Assembly: GCA_009760855.2 (NCBI GenBank)
Contig: WPIO01000041.1
Span: 1,345,001-1,409,000, forward strand
Source: Cristatella mucedo
Taxonomy: Eukaryota; Bryozoa; Phylactolaemata; Cristatellidae
DNA length: 64,000 bases
Reading direction: 5' to 3'
Shown one piece after another: positions 11,632 through 40,685 of this stretch (position 1 is its first letter; each line of letters opens with the position of its first letter). The notes under the pieces were generated by a model that ran no database searches, was not told where the DNA came from, and worked only from the letters and a program-made list of their open reading frames with translations. Made by a program: the position numbers and the translations under genes.

Positions 11632-11830
11632 AATAATGCATTAATATAGCACCCTCAGAGAACTCAATCTCTTTCTAGGCACTTTACGTTTGCTGCAAAG
11701 GAAGCACGATCGAGTGGTTAGGGGTAGCATGTTTAATAAACAAACAAGAATAATATGGTTAGGGGTGACATGCACAGGGTCAGCATGCAAGTATGTTTAG
11801 TGGCAGCTTTAAACCCTAGAAAATGTCTAC
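11632..11830 (-). mobile_element. LINE-A 3' fragment
   Basis: AATAATAATGCATTAATATA then the minus-strand family end (CACCCTCAGAGAACTCAATC) and the conserved non-coding end (GGTTAGGGGTGACATGCACA). Confidence 0.8.
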
Positions 11831-11916
11831 GTAATACACCGAATCCGTGCAGAGACTGAATACACTGCAAAATCCACAAATGCAAGAATGTCACAGCAAG
11901 TTTATTTCACACTTTA

Positions 11917-12258
11917 TCACTTGGCTGCCGGCATCGTCATTGCATACAACACTCGATGAGCGATATCATAGTCGTGGAGTTTAGAACGACATATGACGCC
12001 GTTGCTGGCATATACAACCTTCCAGGTTGTGTGTATTTGGACTGCATTTAGCACAGAGTACGTGACGATTACATTACAGATGCCAATCACGACAGCAGTA
12101 CAGTCAGAGGGAGGGGCAGAAAGCAGTGCTACAGCACAGGCTACCTGATGACTCTCACAGGATTGATCGATCGCAGATGACACGACGAGATGGCGATTAA
12201 TTCCTGCCTTTGTTGCCAGGTTTCTCATGCAATTATCAAGGTCAAAGACGGACGGCAT
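11917..12258 (-). CDS. Possible terminal exon or small gene, unrecognised
   Basis: An ATG-started frame of 113 codons begins MPSVFDLDNCMRNLATKAG and ends AMTMPAAK. Two stops in a row (TGA TAA) follow, with AATAAA about 10 bases further and a plausible cleavage site after that. Neighbouring minus-strand frames just upstream (12,343-12,573) contain a hydrophobic stretch EYLLLVVIFVSLALCLLV, as if a membrane or secreted protein were split over frames. No family is recognised, and chance cannot be excluded. Confidence 0.25.
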   Translation of the reverse strand: MPSVFDLDNCMRNLATKAGINRHLVVSSAIDQSCESHQVACAVALLSAPPSDCTAVVIGICNVIVTYSVLNAVQIHTTWKVVYASNGVICRSKLHDYDIAHRVLYAMTMPAAK

Positions 12259-12674
12259 CCAACTGCCAAGGAAGATGATTGTTTAGCACAGTTGGACTGT
12301 TCCTGCGTTGAGATCGGCATCCGAGTGGTAATGTCAAAAACCTCACGGTCTATACCAAAGAGAAACCGCAGGGTATAGGAAATTGTCTTCCCGACAGTTG
12401 ATTTCAATAGCCACTGTACGTGTTGAGCAGGGTCTGTACTTGCTCGTGGGCCTGCTGGTCCTAAATCCATAGCAAGACGACTGCCTATAGCTGGCAGCAG
12501 AAGTAACTACTAGGTTCACGAGGAGGCACAAAGCTAGTGACACGAAAATAACCACTAGTAATAAATACTCCAAGCACGATCGCCTTAATTTTCACAGTAA
12601 GTACAGCAGCAACAGCATCAACAATTTGATTTCAAAGGTGACTTGCAGAAATAAGTTTATGGTTTCATCACTTT

Positions 12675-12757
12675 ACAGAAAACTTAAAGCGCCTAGAGAG
12701 AGATTAAGTTCTCTGAGGGCGCTTTATCAAGTGAATTATTATTATTATTATTCTTAT
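12675..12757 (+). mobile_element. LINE-A 3' tail
   Basis: AAACTTAAAGCGCCTAGAGA, GATTAAGTTCTCTGAGGGCG, CTTTATCAAGTGAATT and (ATT)n. Only the terminal 80 bases are kept. It faces the next LINE-A fragment tail to tail. Confidence 0.85.
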
Positions 12758-12823
12758 CGTACTTCTTTTACAAAGCAAGAAGCTATTAAGGTTAATCGAC
12801 TACATGCAGAGTCAGTTGTAAAC

Positions 12824-13310
12824 ATAATAATAATACATTTCTATAGCACTCTCAGAGAGCTCCATCTCTTTCAAGGTACTTTACATATACTGTCAAGGAA
12901 GCGTGACCATTTGGTTTGTGGTACCATGCACACTGTCAATATGCATATAAATAAGGTCACTGATACCACGTACAGTGTCAGCACGAATAAATACAAAAAA
13001 AAATTCACAAGCACTCAGCAAATGCTGTAAGGAGCAGGCGCAACGTTGGCTTCTGTTTAAATTCCGTCGTCAGATTTCATAACGTCAGTCGGGAGTGAGT
13101 TACAGGCTTTGGAAGCATACGAACTAAAGGCACGGATTCTAAAGGATTTGAGGTTGATTCAAAGCATAGCTATACGATTTGAGTCAGGCAAACAGGTGAT
13201 ACGATGCCTAGCACGGTTGAGGAGTTGCTCTCACAAGTCGGAAGATTCCAGAAATTGAGGGCCTACAAGTGAGTGACAAAACCTTGAAGTGCAACAGATG
13301 GATGTAGTCA
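12824..13310 (-). mobile_element. LINE-A 3' fragment, diverged
   Basis: AATAATAATACATTTCTATA, minus-strand family end motifs, then the degraded C-terminal coding end (GTCAGTCGGGAGTGAGTTAC; AGTGACAAAACCTTGAAGTG). Confidence 0.75.
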
Positions 13311-13463
13311 CATTTTGTTTTTACTTGCGCTACTGTCAATATAAGAACCTTTCGGTGCGTGCAGATGCTGCTAAGCAGAACAAAAAATTAAGGTAAATCG
13401 TGTTCAGGGTAATCCTTTCAAGTGAGAATTTTTCCAGTGCAAGCAGCAGAGATGCAGACTCAC

Positions 13464-13601
13464 GTCGGCAGAGACGATTGGCACGACATCGGCACTTCGC
13501 AGCCACGAGGTGGCGTCCTCATATTGACGCTTCTCGATGAAGCACTGCAACAAGTAAGCCGGTTTATTTTGATCCTTGGTCTCATGCATGGCAGACACGG
13601 G
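13464..13601 (-). CDS. Candidate internal exon, unrecognised
   Basis: The minus strand reads MHETKDQNKPAYLLQCFIEK, RQYEDATSWLRSADVVP and ends at SAD with a near-consensus donor GAC/GTGAGT. The residue pattern (helical, Tyr/Leu spacing) resembles a helical-repeat protein, but I cannot name a family. The 5' limit is set only by an in-frame stop near 13,604; the acceptor is unclear. Confidence 0.35.
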
Positions 13602-13899
13602 GATACTACTTGCACGTCAGTTAAAACTGAAGAGCCGCTAGCATTCGTACCTTTGGTGCCAGAGGCCCCATTTCAACGTCCACGACCAATGAAAAAATCC
13701 TTCTAAACATATCTTACATCTCATAACAATCATTCTAACTGCAGCTTACAGCTGAGCGAAATCGCCGGCGATTCCGATCCTGCTATACAAATACCTCTAC
13801 TGCTAAATTAGCCAGGCACTGCATTCCTTGCCACAGGATAAAGACAAGCCGAAGAATCGACAGCAGGATCTTCGTGGCCTGCTTAGAAACAAGTACACA

Positions 13900-14725
13900 G
13901 CCAAACTAGGTCGAGCCCTGGTGATATTGTATCTCGATTATTGCAAATCCCTTTTTTAAGGTCCTGTGGCCTGTGCCCTAAATGATCTGCAACTGGTGCT
14001 GCACTTAGCTGCTCATCTTATCTGTCTTCGACGGCAGTGTCTGCCACATTAAACCACTTCTGCCTGATCTTTACTGGATCCTTATAAAGCATCGAATCCA
14101 TTTCGAGATCTTCAGTCTGGCTTGCAGGTCACTTCACTCGCTTGCATAAGCCTACTTATACGACCTCCTTTCTCTTTCAATGTGGTCTTGCACTACCCGC
14201 TCTTCAGCAACTAGTCACCTCGCTGTCTGTGGCATTAAATTGAAATCGTTTCGTTGTCAAATCTTCAGCTTGTATGCACATGGCCTTTGCTTCCGGCTAC
14301 GGTCACTAAATGCACCGAATTTGCATGCTTAAAGTTACATATACATCTGCTCAGGTCAACTTTCAATTCACCCCAGTTAAATTTTTTTATTTCATTTATT
14401 CCTGTGTGCTTTGCATGCTCAACCGCGTGCGATTCAGTGCAGGCTTATCTGGCCACGAGTCTCTTACCTTAACAGGTGGCCACGAGTCTCTTGATGTTTT
14501 CCTTTATATGCATAACTTATAGTCATATAGTTATATAGTCATGCCTAACCATGATACTTGCTGCTTTTGCATACTTGATACGATGAATGCCACTAACCAT
14601 TGATTTTCTTGAAGCAATTTTTAAACCACCACGGTACAGATTAAGTTCTTCAAGGGTGCTATGCAAATATCTTATCATTATTATTATAATAATAATTATT
14701 ATTATTATTATTATAAGGAGGCAAG
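13900..14725 (+). mobile_element. Degenerate LINE, C-terminal part and tail
   Basis: Weak matches to the LINE-A C-terminus in broken frames (a leucine-rich LxDLYWI-like segment at about 14,065, FEIFSLACRSLHSLA at about 14,100). A LINE end (AGATTAAGTTCTTCAAGGGT) and (ATT)n/(TAA)n follow at 14,677-14,716. Confidence 0.6.
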
Positions 14726-15639
14726 GCCTTAGCAGACCACAGCCAAAAAAATGGCATGGTTGCTACTAAGGACACGCCTCTTCTATGCCGATATCTGAGC
14801 TCTGAGAGAAAGGCAATGTTTGCCTCCCATTGCAGGCATGGTCAGGCATGCCAAAGCAGCTGCTCGTGGCCGTCAGATAAAAGGAATTATTCACACACTG
14901 CAACGATACTATGCCAGCATCAGTCATTCTATTATCAATTATTAAATTTAATAAAAAGGCGACTCGTTAAACGCATTCCTCTAAATCATAAGGAACGACT
15001 TTCCCCAGGAGTAAGTGGAGGCCAAATCTAACAAGCGGCCAGCAGTGGTTTCCGAATGCATTTATACTTCTGCCAGAGCCGACTGCCACGACTACGAAGC
15101 AAAAACGGGTGTGGCACGGAGCATCAGTGCTGAATCGTCTGTGCAACCTCAACGGTGTCGATAGGTCGCTCAAATAGTGTGCACACAACTCTCAATATTG
15201 CAAGGGGGAAACACTCAGATGGACGGACGACCTAACGAGGCTATCTTCGGTGAGAAACAGAGCAGCAGACTTATAGTACAGATCAAACAGCCGATCCACA
15301 TAGAATATCCTCCCAGGAATCTCTAAACTACGTTCTTTGCTTAAAAAGTCAAGATCCGCCATCAAGCATGCCGGTGCTGACCTGATGTTAAACTTCACCT
15401 GGTTTTCTAAGAAGACGACAGCCCTCTAGACTCATCGAGAACCCCTATACCTATTGCTATTCTTCTGAGATGCCGAGGTCCACTGCAGCCTATCGAATTA
15501 ACATAATGAATCTGTTCTTAGGTAAAGGTTTTATCCCAACATCTTTCGGCAAGCAACTGTCCAAACACTCTGCTTATGCTTTAAGTGTGCTGTAGAAAAC
15601 TCTCATGCATAACAAGGAATTAAGGAGTCGACACTCGAT

Positions 15640-16535
15640 AAGGAGAAGTTGATCAATTTACACCCATTTCCCTTCTCTTTCATTTCGCTTCTCCCTATTG
15701 CCGATCCTCTCGAAAACGCTAATGCGAGAGCTAACAGACCCGCTTATCTCATATCTTACACTTTCAAAAAAGGAAAATACATTTCAGTCGGGTTTTCTCA
15801 CTTAAATCAGCAGGAATGCTGATTTGAGTAAAGTCTGTCTGCTAATTTTGCCAGATCTCTAGGCAACGAATCACATCATTGATCTGCAAGTTCTTTTTGA
15901 GAGTATGGCAGACACTGTTACAACGGCTAACGTCCTATCTCAGTGGGATATTTCAGACAGTACACATACATAGTACAGTGTACATCAATGGCCAATGGTT
16001 ATCCAGTAAACTTGGAAGTATAAGGTATCCCAAGTATTGTAATGTAATGTATCTCTGCTGGTAACTGCATAGAGTCACCAGGACTGAGTAGGTGTTCCAA
16101 AGGGGAGTTTTCTATAGCTCACTAGAAGCCTAAGCAGCTTTTGGTGCAAGGTATATGTTCTAGGTTCACTTCCTTTGGCAATTTATAATACACACCTTGC
16201 CGGTGTAATCGCCAAGCACAAGCACAAGCCCTCATTTTCAAGTAGACGATGAACAGCTGTACTTGTACTTTGATCAACCCCTGCCTTCCAGCATCTCAAA
16301 CTCTCGACTGGAACCCTTTCAGCATGTACTACTGATGCACTTGGATGACAGAAAACTTTCCAAATCTGAAGAAAGACCAAACCAACTTATTACTTATCTG
16401 AAAAGCTAGCGCCACTGAGAAATTGGAAAACCCAAACCTCATGACGGGCTCGGCAAGCAAATCTCCTAAAGCCCTTGCACGGAATGTACACACAATGACC
16501 TATCAACAGCCGACCACACCGGTGACACAGTCAAG
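15640..16535 (+). mobile_element. Degenerate LINE RT, interrupted by a LINE-B tail
   Basis: Frame-broken RT blocks: PILSKTLMRELTDPLISYL (about 15,700) and VHINGQWLSSKL (about 15,975). A region resembling the TQLYLYFDQPLPSS block follows at about 16,255. A minus-strand LINE-B end (16,035-16,145, starting at its TAATG tail) is inserted in the middle. Confidence 0.6.
16035..16145 (-). mobile_element. LINE-B 3' tail inserted in an older LINE
   Basis: TGTAATGTAATGTATCTCTG then GTAACTGCATAGAGTCACC...AGCCTAAGCAGC, matching the LINE-B end at 16,545-16,640 in the same orientation. Confidence 0.6.
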
Positions 16536-16536
16536 T

Positions 16537-19260
16537 GTTTATCTCTGTCTGTAACTCCACAAAGTCATAAAGACTATGTGGGTGTTACACAGGAGAGTTT
16601 TGTATAGCGCACTCACAGCCTAAGCGGCTTTCGGTATGCATTCGCTAGCCAACAGACTTCGTCTCATGCAACAAAGAGAAATTGGGAAGCATAGCAGAGT
16701 CAGGAGAGCACTTGAGGTAGTGAGTAGCATGGAAGTAGCCCAGGACCGCTAAAAAGGATGAGCCATAGTCGGCAGCAGGAGAGTAGTTGTCGTTGCATAA
16801 GAACTGCAGAAGCAAGTTCCACAGCCTAGGACCAGCAGAGCTAAAGCTTCTGTCGCCAACGGTCTTTAAGGGGAGGAATGGAACAGCTAATTTATTGTCC
16901 ACACAGGACCTGAGGGCATGAACAGGCTGAAACTGATGCAGCAGCTCAGCTAAGTTCGAAGGAGCCAAGCCGTGGCGGGCCTTGCGGGTCAGCGTAAGAA
17001 CTTGGCTCTGTATCCATTGCTCAACCAACATCTATCCTAGCTCATTTACAAAGGAGACACGTGCTCAAACCTCTGCGGCTTGAAGGCTAGCCTTGCAGCC
17101 ATATTCATAGTCACCTGCAGTGGTCTAGTTGCATTCTTTGGCAGCACAGCCAAAAGGGAATTACAATAATCAAGCCGAGACAGAAGTAAGGAGCTAGTTA
17201 AATTTTTTGAAAGCCACTGTGGAAGACAGCTCCTAATCTTGGATAGGGATCAGACGTGATGGCTAGCTGTAGAAGCAGTCTTCTGAATGAAGCTTTTAAA
17301 ATTTAGGCAGCTGCCGAAAACGACACCTAAATTTCGAGCACTAGGTGATGGCCGCACAACAGCATCACCTATTAGAAGAGCAAAGCCTTTTAATCTGGCT
17401 ACAGGCTTAGGGCGTCCTTTGAGCAGCAGTTCGGTTTTATCGTCATTTACTTTCAGGAAGTTTTGCGACATCCAGGATCGAATGTCGGCAAAGCAACCAT
17501 TCTGTTTCTCAGTTGCTGCAGCTGATTCCGACGGTTTGAATGACAAATACAGCTGACTATCATCAGCATAAAAGTGATGTCCTATTCCATGGGCCTTAAT
17601 CACTATGCCCAGAGGTTGAATATAGATGGAGAACAGCAAGGGACCGAGTACAGACCCTTGAGGGACTCCACAGGTGACCCGTCTCGTGTGTGAGACCTGA
17701 CCCCCACACGACACGGATTGAACACGATCAGACAAGTACGATTTAAACCACGCCAGTGCTTTGTCTGCCAGACCGAACGTTGTTCTCAATCGTTCAAGCA
17801 GAACATCGTCATAAATGGTGTCGACGGCAGCTGAGAGATCTAGCAGAGCTGGGCCGTGACATTCCTGTCATCGTTGCCACATAGAATGTCCTTGTTAACA
17901 GGGAGGAGAGCAGTTCCAGTGGAGTGATGCCTCTTGAACCCTGATTGAAATGTTGTGACATTTCATTCTTTTCAATATGTTCAACCAGCTGCTTAGCAAT
18001 CAATTTTTCAAGAATCTTTGACAAGAAAGGAAGAAGGGTAGGGAAACTGGGCGATAGTTTGCAAGGACCTCTGTATCTAATCCAGGCATTTTAAGTATGG
18101 GTCTAACGATTGCCGATTTGAAGGACTTGGGGACGACCCCTTTTCCCAAAGAAGCATTACAAATCTCGGTAATGGCAGGGCAAAGTTGGTCTGCCAGTGA
18201 AGACCACAGAGATGAGAGTATAGGGTCTTCAGGCGACGAGCTCTTTTTGCTAGACCTTGTTAAGGTAGCCAAATCGCATGCAGAAACCTAGGGTAAACGT
18301 TTTAAGGAAGGTTGTGGCACCGCGATTGCTTTAGTCGGAGGGGTCTTAATAGAGGCACGAATGAGCACAATTTTTTCAGTAATGAATGCTGAAAACCTTT
18401 CGGTTGAGTCTTTAATATCTGGGGAGTCAGACTTCTGAGCATTGACCAGTAAATGGTTTACTGTCTTATAAATCTGTTTAGGGTCCGAATGGCAGGAATT
18501 CAGCTTTCGAGTGAAAAAATAAGCCTTATTTTTGTAAGCTTCCGGGTGTAAACTCGAAGGAAGTCTTTGAAATTGATTAGATCTGTATCAGACCCCGATT
18601 TCTTGAAACAACGTTCAAGCCTGCGCTTAACACGGCGCATGTTTAGGAATTTTTTGTAAATTGAAAGGAATCTCCACGAATTTGTTCACTGATAGAATAA
18701 ATGGGAGCATGCTTGTCAAGAGCACTCCTGAGTGTCATGTTCACTGCATCAGTAAGGGTATCGAGGCTGCCGGTCGTGTCTGAATGCAGATCAAGAAGAC
18801 CTGCATAACTTGTCTATGTCAATGCTTTGTAAATTACGTCGCCTGACAAATTCGACATTACCCTGTATGTACAAGGGAGCAGGAACAGTAAACGAGACCG
18901 AACAATGATCTGAGAGGGTCAGTGGGCACACCACAAGGTCAGTGGGGAGGACATCCTTGGTGATCACGAGATCTAGAATATGGCCACCGACGTGGGTGGT
19001 GTGAGTAACGTGTTGGACCAAACCGAAATTCTCCAGACAGTCAAGAAATGAGCAGACCTGGCTGTTGATAGGGTTGTCAACGTGAATATTGAAGTCTCCA
19101 GCAATCAGTAATGGCCTGTCACACACAAATATTTTTGCGAGTCTATCTACACTCTTCCCAGCATTGCAACAATCGGTATTCTTAGATAAATATACCTCAG
19201 CCAAGCACTCTGCTACGCATTCGTGAAGTCCATCTAGATTTAAGTAGCTCACTACTTAAA
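16537..19260 (-). mobile_element. LINE-B: 5'-truncated non-LTR retrotransposon with endonuclease and RT
   Basis: The longest LINE in the window. From its 5' side (19,260) it shows an APE-type endonuclease part: LLIAGDFNIHVD, then HILDLVIT and LSDHCSVSF. Next is a linker (about 18,320-18,790), then RT with [35 protein letters not shown] and the active-site HFYADDSQLYL (about 17,550). Last is the C-terminal GLAPSNLAELL...DNKLAVPFLPL...GPRLWN (about 16,800-16,980). Frame breaks occur near 18,010-18,290, 17,800 and 17,040-17,250, and the endonuclease N-terminus is missing, so it is inactive. Family members elsewhere in the window end in CATTA repeats. Likely CR1/L2-group; the clade is an inference. 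Confidence 0.9.
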
Positions 19261-19419
19261 GATCTTTAGTTGGTACACAACTATGCATCTAGGGGTCTGG
19301 CGTGGACCCTGCAGATGCTGCATTATACAACTTTATACCGGACTGCACTAGCTCCTTATCAGGGATTGTAACGACTTCAAGATTCCATCACTAAATTGTG
19401 GGTTCCTTCATTATGTTGC

Positions 19420-19790
19420 TGCTGCCTACTTATCTGAAATACTTCGCACTCAGGCATTGCTATGCACCGCCTGCTCCCACTCTGGTAATTTAATGCAGCT
19501 TTAATGAATCTCAAAAATTCCACAGAGGATGTGCCATCAGCTCCAATGCTTCGAAAGCTTACTCCTCAATCCTGACTGACACTACGCCATCCCTCGACTT
19601 GGCATTGAAAGAAGCTGCTAAAATCCGTGTTTCTCACTTGCTCATGCCATGTGAACTGTCCTTACTGCGCTTGTGCATGCCAAAGCTATGTTATCACGAA
19701 CCTATTGATATGCTTCCTTTTCACATCTCTAAAGTATTAATAAAAAGAGTTAGTTCTCTTAGGATGCTATAAAGATTATTTATTATTAGG
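19420..19790 (+). mobile_element. Degenerate LINE 3' end
   Basis: TACTTATCTGAAATACTTCG (AYLSEIL-like), decayed C-terminus and an end motif AGTTAGTTCTCTTAGGATGC followed by TTATTTATTATT. Confidence 0.55.
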
Positions 19791-20049
19791 TTTTTGCCGC
19801 ATGGGGAACCGATCCAATCTTAGACTATTTCTATGTCACCGCGATGTGTGAGGCCACAGGGCAGCTGCTACACTAGATACAGAAAAATCAAAGCAATAGA
19901 CCTTTTTGTGAATCCCGAGTCTTTTTCCACGAGGCCCTAGACATGACTCGTAAATGGAAATGTAATTACAAACCATATATGATTGCTCTTCTGTCGAATG
20001 AGGCGTATCTAGTCGTTCGTTGCCTGTATGAATTCGGGGGAACTCGGGA

Positions 20050-20170
20050 AATACAGGTCGACCCTAAGTGAACTGAATCTCTATCCAGGCACTTCACATA
20101 CGCCACAGGGCTCGAGCTCACGACCTCGGCCGCTTAGGTGAGTACCTTGATGCTTGGGCCAAACCAGATA
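20050..20170 (-). mobile_element. SINE-2 (tRNA head plus LINE-like tail)
   Basis: The minus strand has a tRNA-like head (TTGGCCCAAGCATCAAGG, then GTGAGCTCGAGCCCTGTG as B box). It passes directly into AAGTGCCTGGATAGAGATTC, the LINE-A-like 3' end. Same structure at 29.8 kb and 51.2 kb. Confidence 0.7.
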
Positions 20171-20454
20171 GAGTAGCCTTTGTCGCCTGCACCTCTTTCA
20201 ACATCAAGAAATTCTTGGCTCCTAGCAAATAATCTTCTGAATCAAGGATTCTCTGTCCACGTAGAGGAAAGTTGCCAACGGTCAGGAAAATTTATCACCA
20301 ACCATGTAACAATCCCAGCTCCATCCGTCTTATCTGACTTTCTCTCAGTTCCTTCCACCAGGAACGGCCCTTGTCTCATTAAGGGCGATTAAATATCTGC
20401 TTCAATAGCTCATATGGCCCGAGGTGTTCCAACATGAGCATGAGATTCCACAGA

Positions 20455-20610
20455 CTCATTTATATGGCAGCAACAGCAGCAGAATAACCTTGGCAACTAC
20501 CACTCTGCTCTCACGTGGCAATAGAAAATAGCCCGCAGCAGGACTCAAACCCGGGACCTGGAATGAGCGGCACGCACACAGGCGGCTACGATCAGTTGCC
20601 AACAGTTACC
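20455..20610 (-). mobile_element. SINE-1-related copy, diverged
   Basis: On the minus strand the B box is GGGTTTGAGTCC, followed by GCTATTTTCTATTGCCACGT and a body ending in GCTGCCATATAAATGAG. It is a distant relative of SINE-1. Confidence 0.6.
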
Positions 20611-20779
20611 ATCGCAGTGCCTTCGGTGCTTATGGCAGTTCAAGAACTCCACTAAAAGACTCAGAGGAGCAACAGTAGAGGGCCACATAGACAGGAAACT
20701 GTCTGCGATCATCAGCCTGCCACGGCTTGGCTCCTTCACATCAAGCTGAACTGCAGTATCAGCTTCAGTCTCCTCGAGC

Positions 20780-21165
20780 AGACTCTCAGGTCCTCTATGG
20801 ACAATAAACTAACTGTTCCACTCGTCGTCGGCTCAGAGACGGCTGTTGACGAAAGCTTTTGCCCTGCGAACTCACTTTGCTATTCTTACGCAACAACATC
20901 TACTCTCCCGCTGCCGATAGTGGCACATCCTTTTCAGCCGTCCCGAGCTGCTACTTCCTTACTACTCTCCACCTCGACTGCTCTCCTGACTCAGCTATGC
21001 TTTAGGCTTTCTCTTTGCTGCGTGTGACGAAGTCGCTTGGCTACTGCATGGGTACCGAAAGCTGCTTATGCTTTTGAGCGTACAAAACTCTCCTGCGTAA
21101 CAACCACATGGTCTTCGTGGCATTGTGGATTTACAGACGGAGACATTACATTAAATTGCTATAGA
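20780..21165 (+). mobile_element. LINE-B 3' part
   Basis: SSMDNKLTVPLVVGSETAVD corresponds to SCVDNKLAVPFLPLKTVGD in the 16.5-kb copy. The end (GTGGATTTACAGACGGAGAC) runs into ATTACATTA. Truncated and frameshifted. Confidence 0.7.
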
Positions 21166-21479
21166 CAGCAATGAAAAACCGAATACCTCCCTCTCAATCA
21201 GGAGCAGGCACTTTCATTGGGCTGTGGGTGTGGAGCTCGGTGGGGTGACACTACGTAACAGAGTTTTTGCTATCGGGCAACACGTGCTGTTTCCTTATTG
21301 CTTATGCCTCAGAAGCCTAGAACATGACGATAGAAATTCCCTACAAACTCTACTTTCATGACCAAGACAGTGATCAACTGGAAATTAAATCATTACGGAT
21401 GAGAACACGTGACAAACTCGCACCTTTTGCTTTCATATTTAGTCGTAAAGAATGGCAAATAAATCAAAATTAACACCGA

Positions 21480-22770
21480 TTCACTATGCAGTCATACGAA
21501 AAATGACTACTAAAAAGGCATTGGGAATGAGTATATGTTGCAGATTCGTAGCTACACTGCAGATCGTTCTCTCAAAGAAGCCCCCAACTATAGTTTTCCA
21601 TCATGTTTTCGTTACACTGTCCTTGGTAACGACGTTCAAGTTCATTATTTTCCGGTGAACATGCCCACCTTGCTTCTCTGAGTAAGCTCCCGTGTGCTTG
21701 TTGAGTTTGTCCAGTTGAGCATCAAGGATCTGAACTTTGACGGACACCCTTCATCTCATGTAGGCATAGTTCTTTATGAAGGCCAGAAGCAGCCTCTCAT
21801 AGTTTCCAGTCTAGTGATTGCTCAGAAAGCCGTGAAACCATTGCAACAAAACTGTTCCACGCTGCTTTCTCCATCCAGTTCACTTTATTGACGAACCCGT
21901 CATGCCTTATGACCTTTATCTGTGGTCTTTACTTATAGACGAACCCATCACGCCCTATGACCTTTATCTGTGGTCTGATGAAGATACCATCGTCGACCTT
22001 TGTCCACCTAACCCCGAAAGCTGAGCCAAGACACGTTGGAGGTACTTAAAAGCTGATGACTCATTGGCAAGAGCTGTGAGACATTGCTGGATCTAGCTTG
22101 ACGTGCAATGAATGTGTCAGCACTTCCTTCCGATAGTCGACCGGAAGCTCCCACTTGGTGTTCTTTACTAAAGTGAGGGCTTTGTCTGACGCTGTCACTT
22201 CCTTCCATGATAAGAGCTGCCTGTTACTACACCGGCGCTTTGCCCGGTAGGAAAAGCTAACGAGAAAACTACGCAAGCGAGACCACCACTGAGGCCAATC
22301 ACGAATGACATCACTTCCAAGTCTCTAATGACCACCCAGCCATAGTCGTCATACTCCAAGGTGCCGAGCAAAATGCTGACACTGGTATAGTAGTCTTCAA
22401 TGTTCACGGAGTGTGCCACGGGGAGAGATGAGCCCAATGATCCTAATAAGAAAAGCATTGCTTTCTCAAGCTTCAGGAAGAACTTCCACGAACAGGCACC
22501 CTTCCTTCTCCATCCAGGTGATTTCTATAGCATCGAATAAACCGGTCACATTGCTGTATCTCGTCTGTTACTTAAACACTTTTACCCAATAAGTTCCACC
22601 CTTTGAGCCTAGATGTCAAGAAGCTCAGCATTTGACTTGTGCGAGAAAAGGTCTCTGATCAGATCGTTGAGCTCTTGAGGCTGAGTGAGTATGGCTCTTC
22701 AGTTATAATCTGGATCTGCAATGTCTTCTCGATGTCTGACTGGTTGCTCTCACCTGGAGATGGCTGACCT
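21480..22770 (-). pseudogene. Decayed copy of a dispersed transposon-like protein gene family
   Basis: Read on the minus strand with frameshifts and stops, this stretch follows in order the conserved blocks of a multi-copy uncharacterised protein family that I recall from arthropod and cnidarian genomes. The blocks are ELNDLIRDLFSHKSNAELL (about 22,615-22,680), then after a +1 shift SRLKGWNLL, LPVAHSV (about 22,415), WVVIRDLEV and GLSGGLA (about 22,270-22,350), a frame change near 22,230, WELPVDYRKEVL...LHVKLDPAM (about 22,080-22,160), SAFKYLQ (about 22,045) and RRYQGQ (about 21,630). The family's function is unknown to me; it behaves like a mobile-element or domesticated-element protein. Two frame changes and several stops show this copy is dead. 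It lies just past the last RMDN exon found, on the same strand, and could be mistaken for an RMDN terminal exon. Confidence 0.75.
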
Positions 22771-23197
22771 CTCTCCCGCAGGGTGGTGGTGGTGGGGGAT
22801 GGGGAGCTCAGGCTTAGTACTAAGTGTACTAAGCTGTAAGTGTACTAAGGCGATGAAGGATGAGGGCATTTTATTACGAGTGGATACATGATAAAAGGCT
22901 CTTGGCTCTTGCCAGCTTGGAGAAGTTCATCATTCAAAAGCAGCAGTTCCTCGAGTGGCCAGTCGGTCCACGCCGAATTCTCGGGGTATCAAACTTCCTC
23001 TTTCATCCCTCCTATCAGCGTAAGCATACCAGAATTATAAGTGAATTGAAAAATGATACTGCACACATTACCTAATATTTGGCAGAAATTCCCTCTAGCG
23101 AGCAGCAATTGTTGATCTTACGTCCAAAGCGTTTGCATGCAAAATGATGTGTGCCCCCCCCACGGCTACGACTGATCTTCGGCAGGCTTATGTCGAC

Positions 23198-40685
<17,488 letters not shown>

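Noticed and set aside
22061-22200. WELPVDYRKEV segment as the last RMDN exon
   Set aside because: At first it seemed to fit the RMDN C-terminus, but the flanking blocks on the same strand belong, in order, to the dispersed element-like family, which explains it better.
22195-22458. DEG/ENaC-channel-like second membrane segment
   Set aside because: The conserved channel GxS and flanking motifs are missing. The stretch matches the element-like relic instead.
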